DNA of 64,000 bases from Dipteris shenzhenensis. Taxonomy: Eukaryota > Polypodiophyta > Polypodiopsida > Gleicheniales. Positions within the stretch are counted from its first letter, which is position 1. Each line of letters opens with the position of its first letter. The position numbers and the translations under genes were made by a program. Shown piece by piece: positions 55,114 to 64,000 of this stretch. The stretch lies in assembly GCA_047967505.1 (NCBI GenBank), contig CM106540.1; one strand, 5' to 3'. The notes below the pieces were generated by a model. The model did no database searches. It was not told the DNA's origin and was given only the letters and a program-made list of their open reading frames with translations.

Positions 55114-56979
55114 GTGGATGCTATCCAGTTTGAGGATGATGAGACGGAGTCTCTTGATGCTTCCCCTTCTACTGCTCATAGTTCAGATGGCTTGCCACAT
55201 GTTGAGGATGGCTCTCCCTCAAATGTTTCAGATTTGCAGCCAATTAATGAGAATGGACCGCCTCATGTTTGGAGGCATTATCAACATCGTGGGGCCACTA
55301 AAGATGTTGATGCAGCCCCAAGTGGTACAGAAGAGAAATCTATTCCACATTGGGCAAGGTTGACCATTCAAGATGCTAAGGATCAGCCTACTTTGGGGAA
55401 AACCAGGGCCAGCACTCAGAAAAATCAGAAAAAGGTCAATTTTGCTTTGATGACCTCAGTGATGGAAGCTGAAAATGAGCCTCAGAGCTTCAAAAATGTT
55501 CAGCATAATCCGGCATGGCAGAAAGCTATGGAAGCTGAGATTAAATCCATTGAAAAGAATGCCACATGGGACTTGGTTGATGCGCCCATTGGAAAAAATG
55601 TAGTTGGCACGAAATGAATTTATAAGGTGAAATACCATTCAGATGGCACAGTTGAGAACTACAAAGCCCGTTTGGTTGCCAAGGGCTATAAACAAGAGGG
55701 GTGGATAGATTATGACGAGACTTTTGCTCCAGTGGCCAAGATGACCGCCATTCGTTCTGTCATCTCTCTCGCTGCGTTTTATGGTTGGTCAGTGTACCAG
55801 ATGGATGTCAAGACCACTTTCCTCAATGGAGATCTTAAAGAGGAGGTCTATGTACATCAGCCCCAAGGTTTTGAGGTGAAGGGACAAGAGCACAAGGTAT
55901 GCAAGCTCAAGAAGGCTCTATATGGGCTGAAGCAAGCACCTCGTGCGTGGTATTAGAAGATACATCAGTTTTTGTTGTCCCTGGGCTTCGTACACACTCA
56001 TACAGAGCCAAATCTGTATGTTTTGCAGCAAAGGTCTGAATTGGTCATGTTGGTACTATATGTGGATGGCATCATACTCACTGGCAGTGATTTGCAGCAA
56101 ATTACAGTAGTGCAGTCCGCTTGATGTCACAACTTTGACACGACAGATTTGGGCCTATTTCATTATTGTCTTGGCATTGAGTTTTGGCAAACCCATGATG
56201 GGATTTCTATGTCACAAACAAAGTATTCGAAGGGGTTGTTGCAGAAATTTATGATGAAGAACTGTAAGCCTGTGGCTACTCGATTGGAAAAGGGACTCAA
56301 GCTGAGTAAGCATAATGCTGCTGAAAAGTTTGATGGCACTTTGTACAGGCAATTGGTTGGCAGTTTGATATATCTATGCTCCACAAGGCCTGATATTGCC
56401 TACGCCACAGGGCTTTTGAGCCACTTCATGCATTGTCCCACGATCACACATTGGAATGCAGCAAAGAGGGTTCTCAGATATATCCATGGCACTCTCTCTC
56501 TTGGCTTGCATTATGCTTCAGATTGTGATCTAAAGCTGAGTGGTTTCACCGACTCAAATTAGTCAGGGGACATTGATGACAGACGGTCCACCACTAGCTA
56601 TTGCTTCTCATTGGGTTCAGCCTGTATCTCATGGCTCAGTAAGAAGCAAGAGCGAGTCTCTCTTTCCTCCAGTGAAGCAGAGTACAAAGCTGCAAATTCA
56701 GCCACTACGGAGTTAATGTGGTTAAGGAAGCTTTTGCATGACTTGCATCATGCACAGGATGGCGAAGCAAACTCTATCTTTTGTGACAGCCAGAGTTGCA
56801 TTGCCATAGCCAACAATCTTGTCTTTCATGCTCGCATGAAACACATTAAAAATCATTATCATTATGTACAAGATTGTATTTCTGATGGCTTCACTGATCT
56901 CATCTATTGTCCATCTGAGGACAATGTGACAAATATCTTCACCAAAGCCCTGTCAATAGATCTTTTCTTACGACATTGA
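55114..56979 (+). pseudogene. copia E reverse transcriptase and RNase H
   Basis: Blocks in one frame: [47 protein letters not shown] (catalytic Asp), [27 protein letters not shown] (YVDG in place of YVDD, so a catalytic Asp is lost), [56 protein letters not shown]. Stops: TGA 55615-55617, TAG 55954-55956, TGA near 56122, TAG 56560-56562. Context suggests Trp or Gln/Arg codons changed by C:G to T:A substitutions. Confidence 0.9.
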
Positions 56980-57023
56980 CATGGCTTGGGGATCAGAGAC
57001 ATTCTCACAATGTCAAGGGGGGT

Positions 57024-57336
57024 TGTGAAGTGATTCACAATGACATTGTTTTCATATACTCCCATAGGTTGCATATCCATCTGGATGAATTTGTGCAACC
57101 ATGGTACTTTAGGTACTGCAAGGTACACCTGAGACGTTTCCAGGGTACTTTCAGCCATATCTTTGAGGGGGGATTTGTAAGACATTACAAAGATATGGTG
57201 TTGTAGGCATAAAGTCAACCCTATGGTTGACCAGTAGTACTTAGGTACTATATATACCAAGTACTTGTATTGTTTCATTTTGAACATTTCTATTGGAGCT
57301 TTCTTGTGTGTGCACTCTTGCTCACTTGTGTTCACA
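57024..57336 (+). repeat. 3' LTR of copia E
   Basis: TGTGAA...TTCACA, about 313 bp, preceded by the polypurine tract TCAAGGGGGGT (57013-57023). The end is set by the 6-bp inverted termini; there is no second LTR for comparison. Confidence 0.65.
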
Positions 57337-57905
57337 ACCTGTCTCCACTTTGTTCCTACATCTTCCTCATTCTTGAAGAAAACAATAATGTCATCGAAGA
57401 ATGTGCCCACAAAAGACCTATGACTCTAAAAATTCTGTCCATCATTCAGTTGAAGGTGGCGGGAGCATTAGTTAACCCAAATGGCATGACAAGGTACTCA
57501 TAAAGCACAAAAGTGGTCATAAAAGCCGTCTTATGCACATCTTTTGGTCGAATGCGGATCTGATGATACCTGCTCTTCAAATCAATGCGGCTGAAAATAC
57601 AAGACCCCTCAAGTGTATCTAGAATATCATCAGTCCGGGAATGGGAAACCTGTTCTTCACTGTGATTTTGTTAAGTGCTCGGTAGTCGATGCACATCCGC
57701 CAAGATCCATCCTTCTTCTGCACCAACAAAATGGAAGAACAGTACGGGGGAAAACTGGGCCGAATGAGCCCTTTTTGGAGCAATTCATTTACCTGGCTCA
57801 AAATTTCTTCTCATTGGGCTGCGGTTACCCTGTACGGGGGTATATTTGGAGGGCTACTACCTGGCATAATGTTGATAGCATGGTCCTCAGGCCTCTTGGG
57901 CAGGA
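57337..57905 (-). pseudogene. gypsy F1 reverse transcriptase fragment
   Basis: Sense order: SLPRELLPKRPEDHAINI, PPNIPPYRVTAAQ, stop, then [38 protein letters not shown], a frameshift, [31 protein letters not shown] and FFDDIIVFFKNEED (catalytic pair). It ends where the copia E LTR ends, so copia E inserted into this gypsy or was joined to it. Confidence 0.85.
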
Positions 57906-58006
57906 GTTCCCTTGGTAAAGAGTCTGCTCTTTTATGTTTCTCTTGAGACCTTTCGATTGCTGTCTGGACTTGGCTGTAAGCTGTCTGGAGGTCTCTCACA
58001 AACTGA
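57906..58006 (-). pseudogene. gypsy F1 integrase C-terminal scrap
   Basis: FVRDLQTAYSQVQTAIERSQ and EKHKRA are integrase C-terminal sequence, here joined directly upstream (in sense) to the RT start and downstream to the protease region, an order impossible in an intact gypsy element. Confidence 0.8.
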
Positions 58007-58693
58007 TCAGCTGTCCTTGGTCCTCAGGATAGGTGGCAAAATCACCTTCCCATCTTGTGAATCCCACTGGATAGGTGATTGAGCCATTTTCTTACAACTC
58101 ATCTGAGATCTGCAAAGTTGCAAGGGAGCTGGTTTGCTTGAGATTGTTGTTGAAGATGTGTCATCCAACGCTCTAGGCACAATTGGTTTAATAGCTCCTA
58201 TCCCCACATTCACCCTGACTGCAATGTCTTGATTCTGGATTGTCAGTCTATCAGTTCCCCAGTCATGGAGAACTGATGCTTCCCGTAACCAAGAACGTCC
58301 CAATAAGATTTGATAGGATTTTTTTGGGAGATCCAAGATTGTGAATTGAAGGGAAAAGCGGACTCCTGCGATCTTTGTGGACACGCCATTTACTATCCCC
58401 AAGGGTTTAGCCCGTGAATCATTGACAAGGCGTATGTTAAAATTAGCCTTTTGCATTGGTGGGAGACCCCATTCTTCGTAGAGCTCCTTGGATAGGACAT
58501 TTACACCTGCTCCACCATCCACTATAGCTTGGACTTCATTGTATGCCTTGTGGATCAAAGGCACAGTAATGTTGTGTATGTCATCTCTCTCACTCATCCG
58601 CACAGGGATATCTTCAATGTCGTTCATAGGTGGAGGGGGGTTTGCAAGTTCAACCCATCCTTTGAAACTCTCACACACACACTGTGTATGCAA
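58007..58693 (-). pseudogene. gypsy F1 protease region
   Basis: About 228 codons open. Contains AIVDGGAGVNVLSKELYEEW, a retropepsin-like active site written DGG rather than DSG/DTG, then ILDLPKKSYQILLGRSWLRE, the typical flap and C-terminal (ILLGR-W) pattern of plant gypsy proteases. It ends KVILPPILRTKD and runs into the integrase scrap. Confidence 0.8.
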
Positions 58694-58771
58694 CTAATGC
58701 ACGCTGCCTTCACTTTTCAAAGAGAAAATTTACCTCAACAAGAGGTGTCTTGCATTCACAATCTATGCCAG
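58672..58771 (-). repeat. Segment shared by gypsy F1 and F2
   Basis: Matches 61733-61831 almost base for base (TGTGTATGCAACT, CAACAAGAGGTGTCTTGCAT, ending CTATGCCAGT), after which the copies diverge. Sense translation reads TPLVEVNLLFEKRRQRAS (gag/linker, function not recognised). Confidence 0.75.
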
Positions 58772-58989
58772 TACTGGCTGTCAGCTCAAGGCATAAACTT
58801 AAAGCTGTGTGCCTCTTTTCTGGCTACTGCAAATGGCTTCAAAAAGCATCTGTTTTTCCCTCTTTTCACTGCTCAAAGGCATGCATACTCTTTTTCTGCA
58901 AATCTCTAATTTCTCTGCTTTTCTGCTGCTTTTCTGACAGTAAAAGTCTGACAGGTAGGTGAAATCTGCTAGCAGAAACAGTCTCTACA

Positions 58990-59220
58990 ACTGTTTTTTT
59001 TTTTTAAAGAATAGTAACCAGATGAAATAACTGACTGGTTACTCTAACCAGACTAACTGGCTCTAGTCTGGTTAGTCTGCAACTAGACTAACTGGACTGG
59101 TCACAGTCTAGTTACACCAACAAAACTGGTCTGGTTAGGCCAGATTAACTGGACCAAGGTTGAACTAACTGGATACTGGTTCAACTAACCAGAGTTAACT
59201 AGCTGTAGTTAACTTAACCA
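58990..59220. repeat. Array of short inverted repeats (GGTTA/TAACC type)
   Basis: Perfect or near-perfect hairpins: CTGGTTA-CTC-TAACCAG (59035-59051), GACTAAC...GTTAGTC (59051-59077), AACTAGACT...AGTCTAGTT (59081-59113), GTTGAAC...GTTCAAC (59159-59185) and GTTAACTA-GCTG-TAGTTAAC (59194-59213). No coding content. Confidence 0.8.
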
Positions 59221-59520
59221 CACGTCAACCAACCAAGATTTACTGTACCAGGGTTAACTTAACCACTGGCCTGCCACGCTGACTGCCACGTGTTTGCTCT
59301 CTGCACATGCTTGTGCCATGGCAGCATCCACTCAGGCCTGCAATTGTCTACCACATCAGCATGACACGTCACTACCACGTGTCAGGTGGCCAGGTCAGGG
59401 CCATGTTAGCCACCTGCATGCACTGCCACGTCACCACCGCATGTGTGGACGCCATGTCAACTGGACCTGCTGGCTGCCACGTCAACTGTCTGTCAGGCCT
59501 GCCACGTCAGCTCTGCAAAC
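59221..59520. repeat. CCACGTCA-rich segment
   Basis: Seven CACGT cores and several CCATGT/CCACAT variants in 300 bp, mostly GCCACGTCA. ACGT cores are the known core of plant bZIP/bHLH sites (G-box, ABRE); here they may simply be a repeat. Confidence 0.65.
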
Positions 59521-60613
59521 TTGCCCAAACCTTGGCAAAGATTTCCGTTGAGAGCATCGTTGCACACACGCATCACGGGGGAATAAAACCCGATGAAGGC
59601 TTTTCCCATCATGAATCTTTCGTCGAGCGTCTCCGTTGATATCTCCGTCCAACGATGGACCTTGTGAGTCTTCTGTCAGGATCTCTGTCGGATGACGAAC
59701 ACGGGCTTGCGTTGCCTCACCATGAGCGTTTAAGTGTAGGCTTTGCTCAACGAGATGATTTCATCGCTAGCTCGTCACCTAGCGCAGGATTTATGCATGA
59801 AAATCGCCCAAACACTAGAGCTCCCCGTCGCCTGTCATCGCCTCATTTCGTCACAGCCTCTATCTTCTTCCTTCAGCTGGCATATCACCCAAGGACTAGC
59901 ATAAGGAGAACAGACTATGAAGCTTCTTGTACGCCAATCTTATGCGCAGGCTCAAATATCGTGCGCCATCATCACGCATCGGAATACTAATTCCTTGGAT
60001 CGTCACTGTCTAAAAAGACACTATAGCTGTGCTTTGATATCAATGTAATCGCTAGCTCTCTCATGGATCCTCACGCTCATAATTTATTGTAGAACTACTC
60101 GCAAAGGACAGCCAAAACACTTCTCTTTAGCACTCCCTCTCTCAACAGAGACACTAGGGCCCAAGACAATCGTCGGGCTGGACTCCCCCGAAGGTTTTTA
60201 TTTCTTAAAGAGAGAATCTATTACAAGAGTTCAGCGTAGAGCTGTCTGATACAAAATCCAACATGAATCCATATTACAAGAGCTTCAAGCTCATTTCAAA
60301 TTGGCAACATGCCACTTGTCTAAAATCTAGACTAAGTCCTATTACATGCCACTAAGGGCCACTCTGGAGTCTTCAAAGCACTTGGTCACGCGAATCGCCT
60401 CCTAGATGCTTGTTAGGCTCCCGTAGCGCTTAGGAAAAATAACTCTTCCTAGTACCTGCAACAATTAATTAAAGCGTACCACCATGGAACCCATTAATTG
60501 TTAGCGCTTTGCATGCAAATAACACACTGTGGACTAATTCTAGTCACGGTGGGCGTCCCCACTGAACACATGTGCACACATAACAAATATAAAAAATATA
60601 TATTTATTCTCTG
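59521..60613. other. No gene recognised; possibly LTR of the gypsy F group
   Basis: Non-coding. Position left of gypsy F2 (minus sense) is where its 3' LTR should be, but no second copy exists in the window to define its ends. Open frames at 59307-59639 and 59655-59990 lack domains. Confidence 0.35.
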
Positions 60614-61003
60614 GTTGACCGAAGTCAACGCTCTTGATCATAATTAAGGAGCTTTGACCAAGGGTCGAGGCACCTTAATTATAGCCAAGTCTCTCCAACC
60701 GAAGTTGGCACAACTCTCCAACCGAAGTTGGCACATCTTGGTTAACCGTGGTTAACCCTCTTGGTGCATGCCAAGTCTCGTTGACCGAAGTCAACACTCT
60801 CTGACCGTAGTCAGCTCTGTAGTTCTCTGGTTAACCGTAGTTAATCCTCTTGGTAATAAACTAAGTCTCCTTGACCGAGGTCAATTTTACTTGACCAGAG
60901 TCAAGTATCTTTGACTGTAGTCAATTCTTTGACCATTAAAAGAACTCTTTGATCATAATTAACACATATAAAACTCTTTAATTATGATCAAATAAATGGT
61001 CAA
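60614..61003 (-). repeat. Array of about 14 short palindromes/hairpins 3' of gypsy F2 pol
   Basis: Plus-strand units such as GTTGAC-CGAA-GTCAAC (60614-60629, 60780-60795), CCAAC-CGAA-GTTGG (60695-60708, 60718-60731), GGTTAAC-CGTG-GTTAACC (60740-60757), CTGAC-CGTA-GTCAG (60801-60814), TTGAC-CGAG-GTCAA (60871-60884), CTTGAC-CAGA-GTCAAG (60890-60905) and TTGAC-TGTA-GTCAA (60911-60924), plus a 15-bp perfect inverted repeat (60948-60962 with 60978-60992). In element sense the loops read TTCG, TACG, CACG and CTCG. The array starts about 50 nt after the pol stop at 61053, just past a GAGGGGA polypurine-like tract, which would put it in U3 of the LTR. Confidence 0.85.
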
Positions 61004-61052
61004 CTGTACTTTGACTTAGGATATTTACATTGTGGTAAAATCCCCTCGGCTT

Positions 61053-61596
61053 CTATTCAGTTGACCTCAACTGAAAAGCTTTCTTGTAAACATCCAAAAG
61101 CTGTGGATGATCGGATAACATGTCTTCGTCCATCCACTTGGCATCTAATGCCGTATAATTCTTGAATTTTACAAGATACCTGTAAAACTCCTTGCCCTGA
61201 GGGCCTTTGCGTACAGTATGGTACACAATTTGCTCTGGCTGAAGGACTTCCTCCAGCTCATCCACTTCTGGTGGATCCTCTGATACTGGTTCTGTAGGCT
61301 CTGGCCCCTGGAATTTCTTTAGAAAACTCACATGGAATGCATTGTGAATCCTCCAATGCTCTGGCAATGCTAACCTGTATGCAACCTTATTTATTCTTTC
61401 TGTAACCCTAAAAGGGCCATAGTATCTGGGAGCCTTTAAACTTGCGGAGCCTAGCTTTTTCAAACTTCAAAAGTACCCAATCCCCTTCCTTGAGATCTAA
61501 CTGTCTCCTATGCTTATCTGCAGCTCTTTTATGTTTCTCTTGAGACCTTTCGATTGCTGTCCGGACTTGGCTGTAAGCTGTCTGGAGGTCTCTCAC
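61053..61596 (-). pseudogene. gypsy F2 integrase C-terminus with chromodomain
   Basis: RDLQTAYSQVRTAIERSQEK, KEGDWVLLKFEKARLRKF, a frameshift near 61440, then APRYYGPFRVTERINKVAY, HNAFHVSFLKKF and a chromodomain ending KFYRYLVKFKNY-type sequence (FYRYLVKFKNYTALDAKW). This is the normal end of a chromovirus pol; stop at 61053. Confidence 0.85.
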
Positions 61597-61599
61597 AAA

Positions 61600-61890
61600 C
61601 TAATCAGCTGCAAATATTTCATCCTTGGTCCTCAGGATAGGTGGCAAAATCACCTTCCCATCTTGTGAATCCCACTGGATAGGTGATTGAGCCATTTTCT
61701 TACAACTCGTCTGAGATCTGCAAATTTCTCTCACACACACTGTGTATGCAACTGATGCACGCTGCCTTCGCTTTTCAAAGAGAAGATTTACCTCAACAAG
61801 AGGTGTCTTGCATTCACAATCTATGCCAGTAACAGAATCACTGCAACCGGCCTTCAGGATCTCCAAAGGCAACAACCAGCAAATACCCAA
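61600..61890 (-). pseudogene. gypsy F2 gag/protease remnant
   Basis: Carries the segment shared with F1 (TPLVEVNLLFEKRRQRAS) then CKKMAQSPIQWDSQDGKVIL and PPILRTKDEIFAAD. The protease itself, present in F1, is deleted here, and the text runs straight into integrase FVRDLQTAYS after a stop. RT, RNase H and the integrase core are absent. Confidence 0.75.
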
Positions 61891-62643
61891 TTTACAGCCA
61901 CTTACCTTTCCACAACAAACAAAATCAACTTAGAACAGAACACTCGAGAGCTAAATCGCCCCCATCTTGCACCAGAGACCAAATTGGCCCTAAACTTAGC
62001 GCCCCTTTCCGTATTTCTTTTATTTTTTATTCAAAAGGCATGCAAATACAAGAATCGCACCGCAGTGCTTCAGTCCACAGATAGCCAACTGAATAATCTA
62101 ATCACGGGCACTTCGTCCTGCTCTACTGTTGACGAGTATTTAGGCACCTAGGCTAAGTCAAAATCATGTGGTAGTTGGAAGGTCACAAGTCATATACATG
62201 AGTGGCAGTTACAAAGAACCATAGTGGGAAAAGGATGTAGCTTTTGCTTCTATTCCAATGTTGGATGCTGTTCTTTGATGAGAAACTATATTTGGATAAC
62301 TCTTTGTCTTCCGACTGTGATCCGACCATGATCCGACTGTGTATGCTTGTGCTTGCTTCATGTTAATGGTTGGAAAGGTGAAGTTCTAAAATGTTCAGGG
62401 CTGAATGTACCCTGAACACATTTGGCGATCCTGCGATGAGTTCAAGCATTCAGCACTCCGAGAGAGAGAGACCAGCCTATTTTGGAAAACGGTACAGCCA
62501 CTATGGGATGTGATTTGGATGAGGCACGCCAAAACGCTTGTCAATTTCCAGAAAGCTTCTTCAAGAGAGGCAAAGGTTCAATGAAGACTCAAGGGTAGTT
62601 CTCTCTTGTTCCATGCATCTCGTTTCCGGCAAGGCACTGATCT

Positions 62644-62707
62644 GATTATGCCAAAGAGTGTGACGGCAAGCTCAAGATCATGCCAAAGGGTGTGACGGCA
62701 AGCAAGA
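62644..62707. repeat. 32-bp tandem duplication
   Basis: GAT(T/C)ATGCCAAAG(A/G)GTG then TGACGGCAAGC, two copies with few differences. Confidence 0.85.
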
Positions 62708-63535
62708 GACGGAATTTAGACTCTGTAATCCATATCCAGCATCAGGTTTTAAAGAAGTGTTAGTAATTGCAATCGCCAGGGATCCGAGTGTAATGAGCCG
62801 GTTGAATCTCCCACTTCGGAAGGACAACCTGAACACAGTGGGTTCGGAATCTTTGAGGAAGTTGCTTTAAAAACAGATCTGGCTACTCCTCATTGCAACG
62901 GAATAGATTCGGACATTCTCGTAGCAATGAATGCAAAATCTGGAGCTCATTCTTGCTTTGACAGGAAGAGAAGAGAAGAGAAGCAGTCGAGGGGAAGGGA
63001 TCTCTGAGAGACGGTGCAGATATGCGGCAGATTGAGGCCTCCGGTTGACTCCACAAGAAATTTTGCTGCCTTTGCATGTCGAATACATGCTTCCCTCCTT
63101 CGTAACTACTACCAAAGACCGTGCGGAAATGATACCAGCTGTTAACACTATAAAGTCTCCGGTGGCGTCCATTGCTATCCGTTATGTAGTGCAGAACTTC
63201 CTTTCCCACCTGTCAAACAGAGCGTTTGTTGAGCCTAGCATTGTGGGTGCAACAACTTTGGGCAGCTTCAAGAGATTGCGCTCTTGCTCATACTGACGAT
63301 GGTGTTGTTTTTTGAATCTGCAAACGATGGCGCTAAGTAATGGAAGTCCAATATGTACTTTGGATCTCAAGATTGGGTAAGGCATGAACCGATTGATTGT
63401 GAGCACAAAAGTGCAAGGAGTTGACGCTCACAAGTGAACAAAGCGTCAAAAAGATGCATGAAGGTTGCAACGCCCAGCGTTGATGCATACGGCTCGCTGA
63501 GCAAAGAACAAAAGTAACCCGGGGCAGAAGATGCA

Positions 63536-63622
63536 GCAGAGCAGGAAATTTGCTGGAGCGATGTATCTAAGCAAGCATATCGATGCAAGCAGAGCAGGGA
63601 ATTTGCTAAATTGATGCTTCTA
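63536..63622. repeat. 34-bp imperfect direct repeat
   Basis: GCAGAGCAGG(A/G)AATTTGCT followed by GATG(T/C) blocks at 63536-63569 and 63589-63622. Confidence 0.7.
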
Positions 63623-63779
63623 GGGGGGTTGGGGGTTTAAGAACGGCTGTTGCACCGGACGGGCTTTCTCTTCTGAAGGAACGTTACAGTGCTTTAAGAA
63701 GAAAAGGGGGAGCTATTGGTATACTCGAAGCCTGCGTGGTTGGGATTCCACACAGAAACATCAACGCCCAAAGTCAAGT

Positions 63780-63995
63780 TCACAGAAGCAGTGATCTTGG
63801 AAAGGTGAAGGCGAGGATGAGAATGACGATGCCCAGAAGTACTACGAGTCTCACTACTATGCCACAAGAGATGAACGCAAACTTGTGGCTTTTGTAGAAG
63901 GGAACATCCTCTTTTACTTCAGCTCCGAATACTGAGAACATAGGAGGCTTAATGCACTTCTTGTGGCCATCTGTGGAGCTTTGGTCACTTTTCAT
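63780..63995 (-). CDS. Hypothetical single-membrane-span protein or first exon at window edge
   Basis: 71 codons, MKSDQSSTDGHKKCIKPPMF start, then a polar stretch and one strong hydrophobic helix (LVVLLGIVILILAFTF). The layout (polar N-terminus, one helix) resembles the start of NHL/LEA_2-type proteins, but no extracellular domain follows in frame. CTTTCCAAG at the end could be an exon border. I do not recognise the family. Confidence 0.25.
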   Translation of the reverse strand: MKSDQSSTDGHKKCIKPPMFSVFGAEVKEDVPFYKSHKFAFISCGIVVRLVVLLGIVILILAFTFPRSLLL

Positions 63996-64000
63996 GTGTA

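Larger units (their letters stand above)
55106..57336 (+). mobile_element. Ty1-copia E, 3' half with one LTR
   Basis: Pol from the integrase-RT linker to the end of RNase H, then a polypurine tract and LTR. One reading frame is kept over 1.87 kb, interrupted only by four stops, with no indel. The 5' half is missing at the junction with gypsy D gag. It is not the same family as copia C. Confidence 0.85.
61891..64000. other. No gene recognised
   Basis: Sequence is non-repetitive to the eye apart from a 32-bp tandem duplication (62644-62707) and a 34-bp imperfect duplication (63536-63569, 63589-63622). Overlapping minus-strand frames at 62867-63172 and 62883-63209 show no domain. Confidence 0.4.

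Noticed and set aside
59294-59990. Open frames possibly encoding secreted or Cys/His-rich proteins
   Set aside because: They cover the CCACGTCA repeat and flanking LTR-like sequence with no domain.
60614-61003. CRISPR-like array
   Set aside because: Units are palindromes of varying sequence with no constant repeat or spacer length, in a plant retroelement context.

Overview
The window is nuclear DNA of a land plant with a large, transposon-rich genome. The evidence is a split gene with GT-AG introns for a plant-type Na+/Ca2+ exchanger-like protein, Ty1-copia elements primed by initiator tRNA-Met, chromodomain-type Ty3-gypsy elements, and plant LINEs whose ORF1 carries a zinc knuckle. Very long introns filled with nested elements would suit a fern, other non-flowering vascular plant or gymnosperm, but that placement is inference. 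I see no rRNA, tRNA, CRISPR or prokaryotic signals.

Layout. 1-17654: five exons (minus strand) of an NCL-like NCX-family exchanger; the 3' part of the gene lies beyond the left edge. Intron 2 is about 13.0 kb because it holds a truncated LINE (about 4236-4790) and a copia-type LTR element (5534-14130, perfect 5-bp target duplication), which itself contains a degraded 6.7-kb LINE (about 5964-12640). 18188-21790: dispersed repeats, an ORF1-only half-LINE (about 18785-20063), and stacked truncated 3' ends of the same type. 22140-28296: a LINE on the plus strand (A2) with a polypyrimidine leader and a duplicated 3' tail. 28297-34965: little recognisable. 34966-36889: relic of a pol-less copia related to the one in the intron. 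37050-42982: a complete young copia (274-bp LTRs, two mismatches) with four coding lesions. 43026-50444: a second LINE family (B), including an apparent twin-priming inversion (ORF1 minus, RT plus) and the 5' half of another copy. 50445-55105: Ty3-gypsy chromovirus, minus, cut off at its 5' side. 55106-57336: 3' half of a copia, plus. 57337-61960: two deletion derivatives of another chromovirus. 61961-64000: no recognised gene.

The only probable host gene is the exchanger; the rest is layered retroelements whose insertion order can be read from nesting. The unusual signals are regulatory or RNA-structural. They are an array of short palindromes just after the pol stop of a gypsy relic (60614-61003; on the sense strand the loops are mostly UUCG/UACG type with differing but complementary stems), dense GTAC arrays in the leaders of two unrelated retroelements (42251-42624 and 47428-47822), and a half-LINE family with a 3' stem-loop showing compensatory changes and pyrimidine-rich tails.

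Most premature stops in the window can be explained by single C:G to T:A changes, as expected from deamination of methylated cytosines. Percentages, ages and domain names rest on reading by eye; no search was run.
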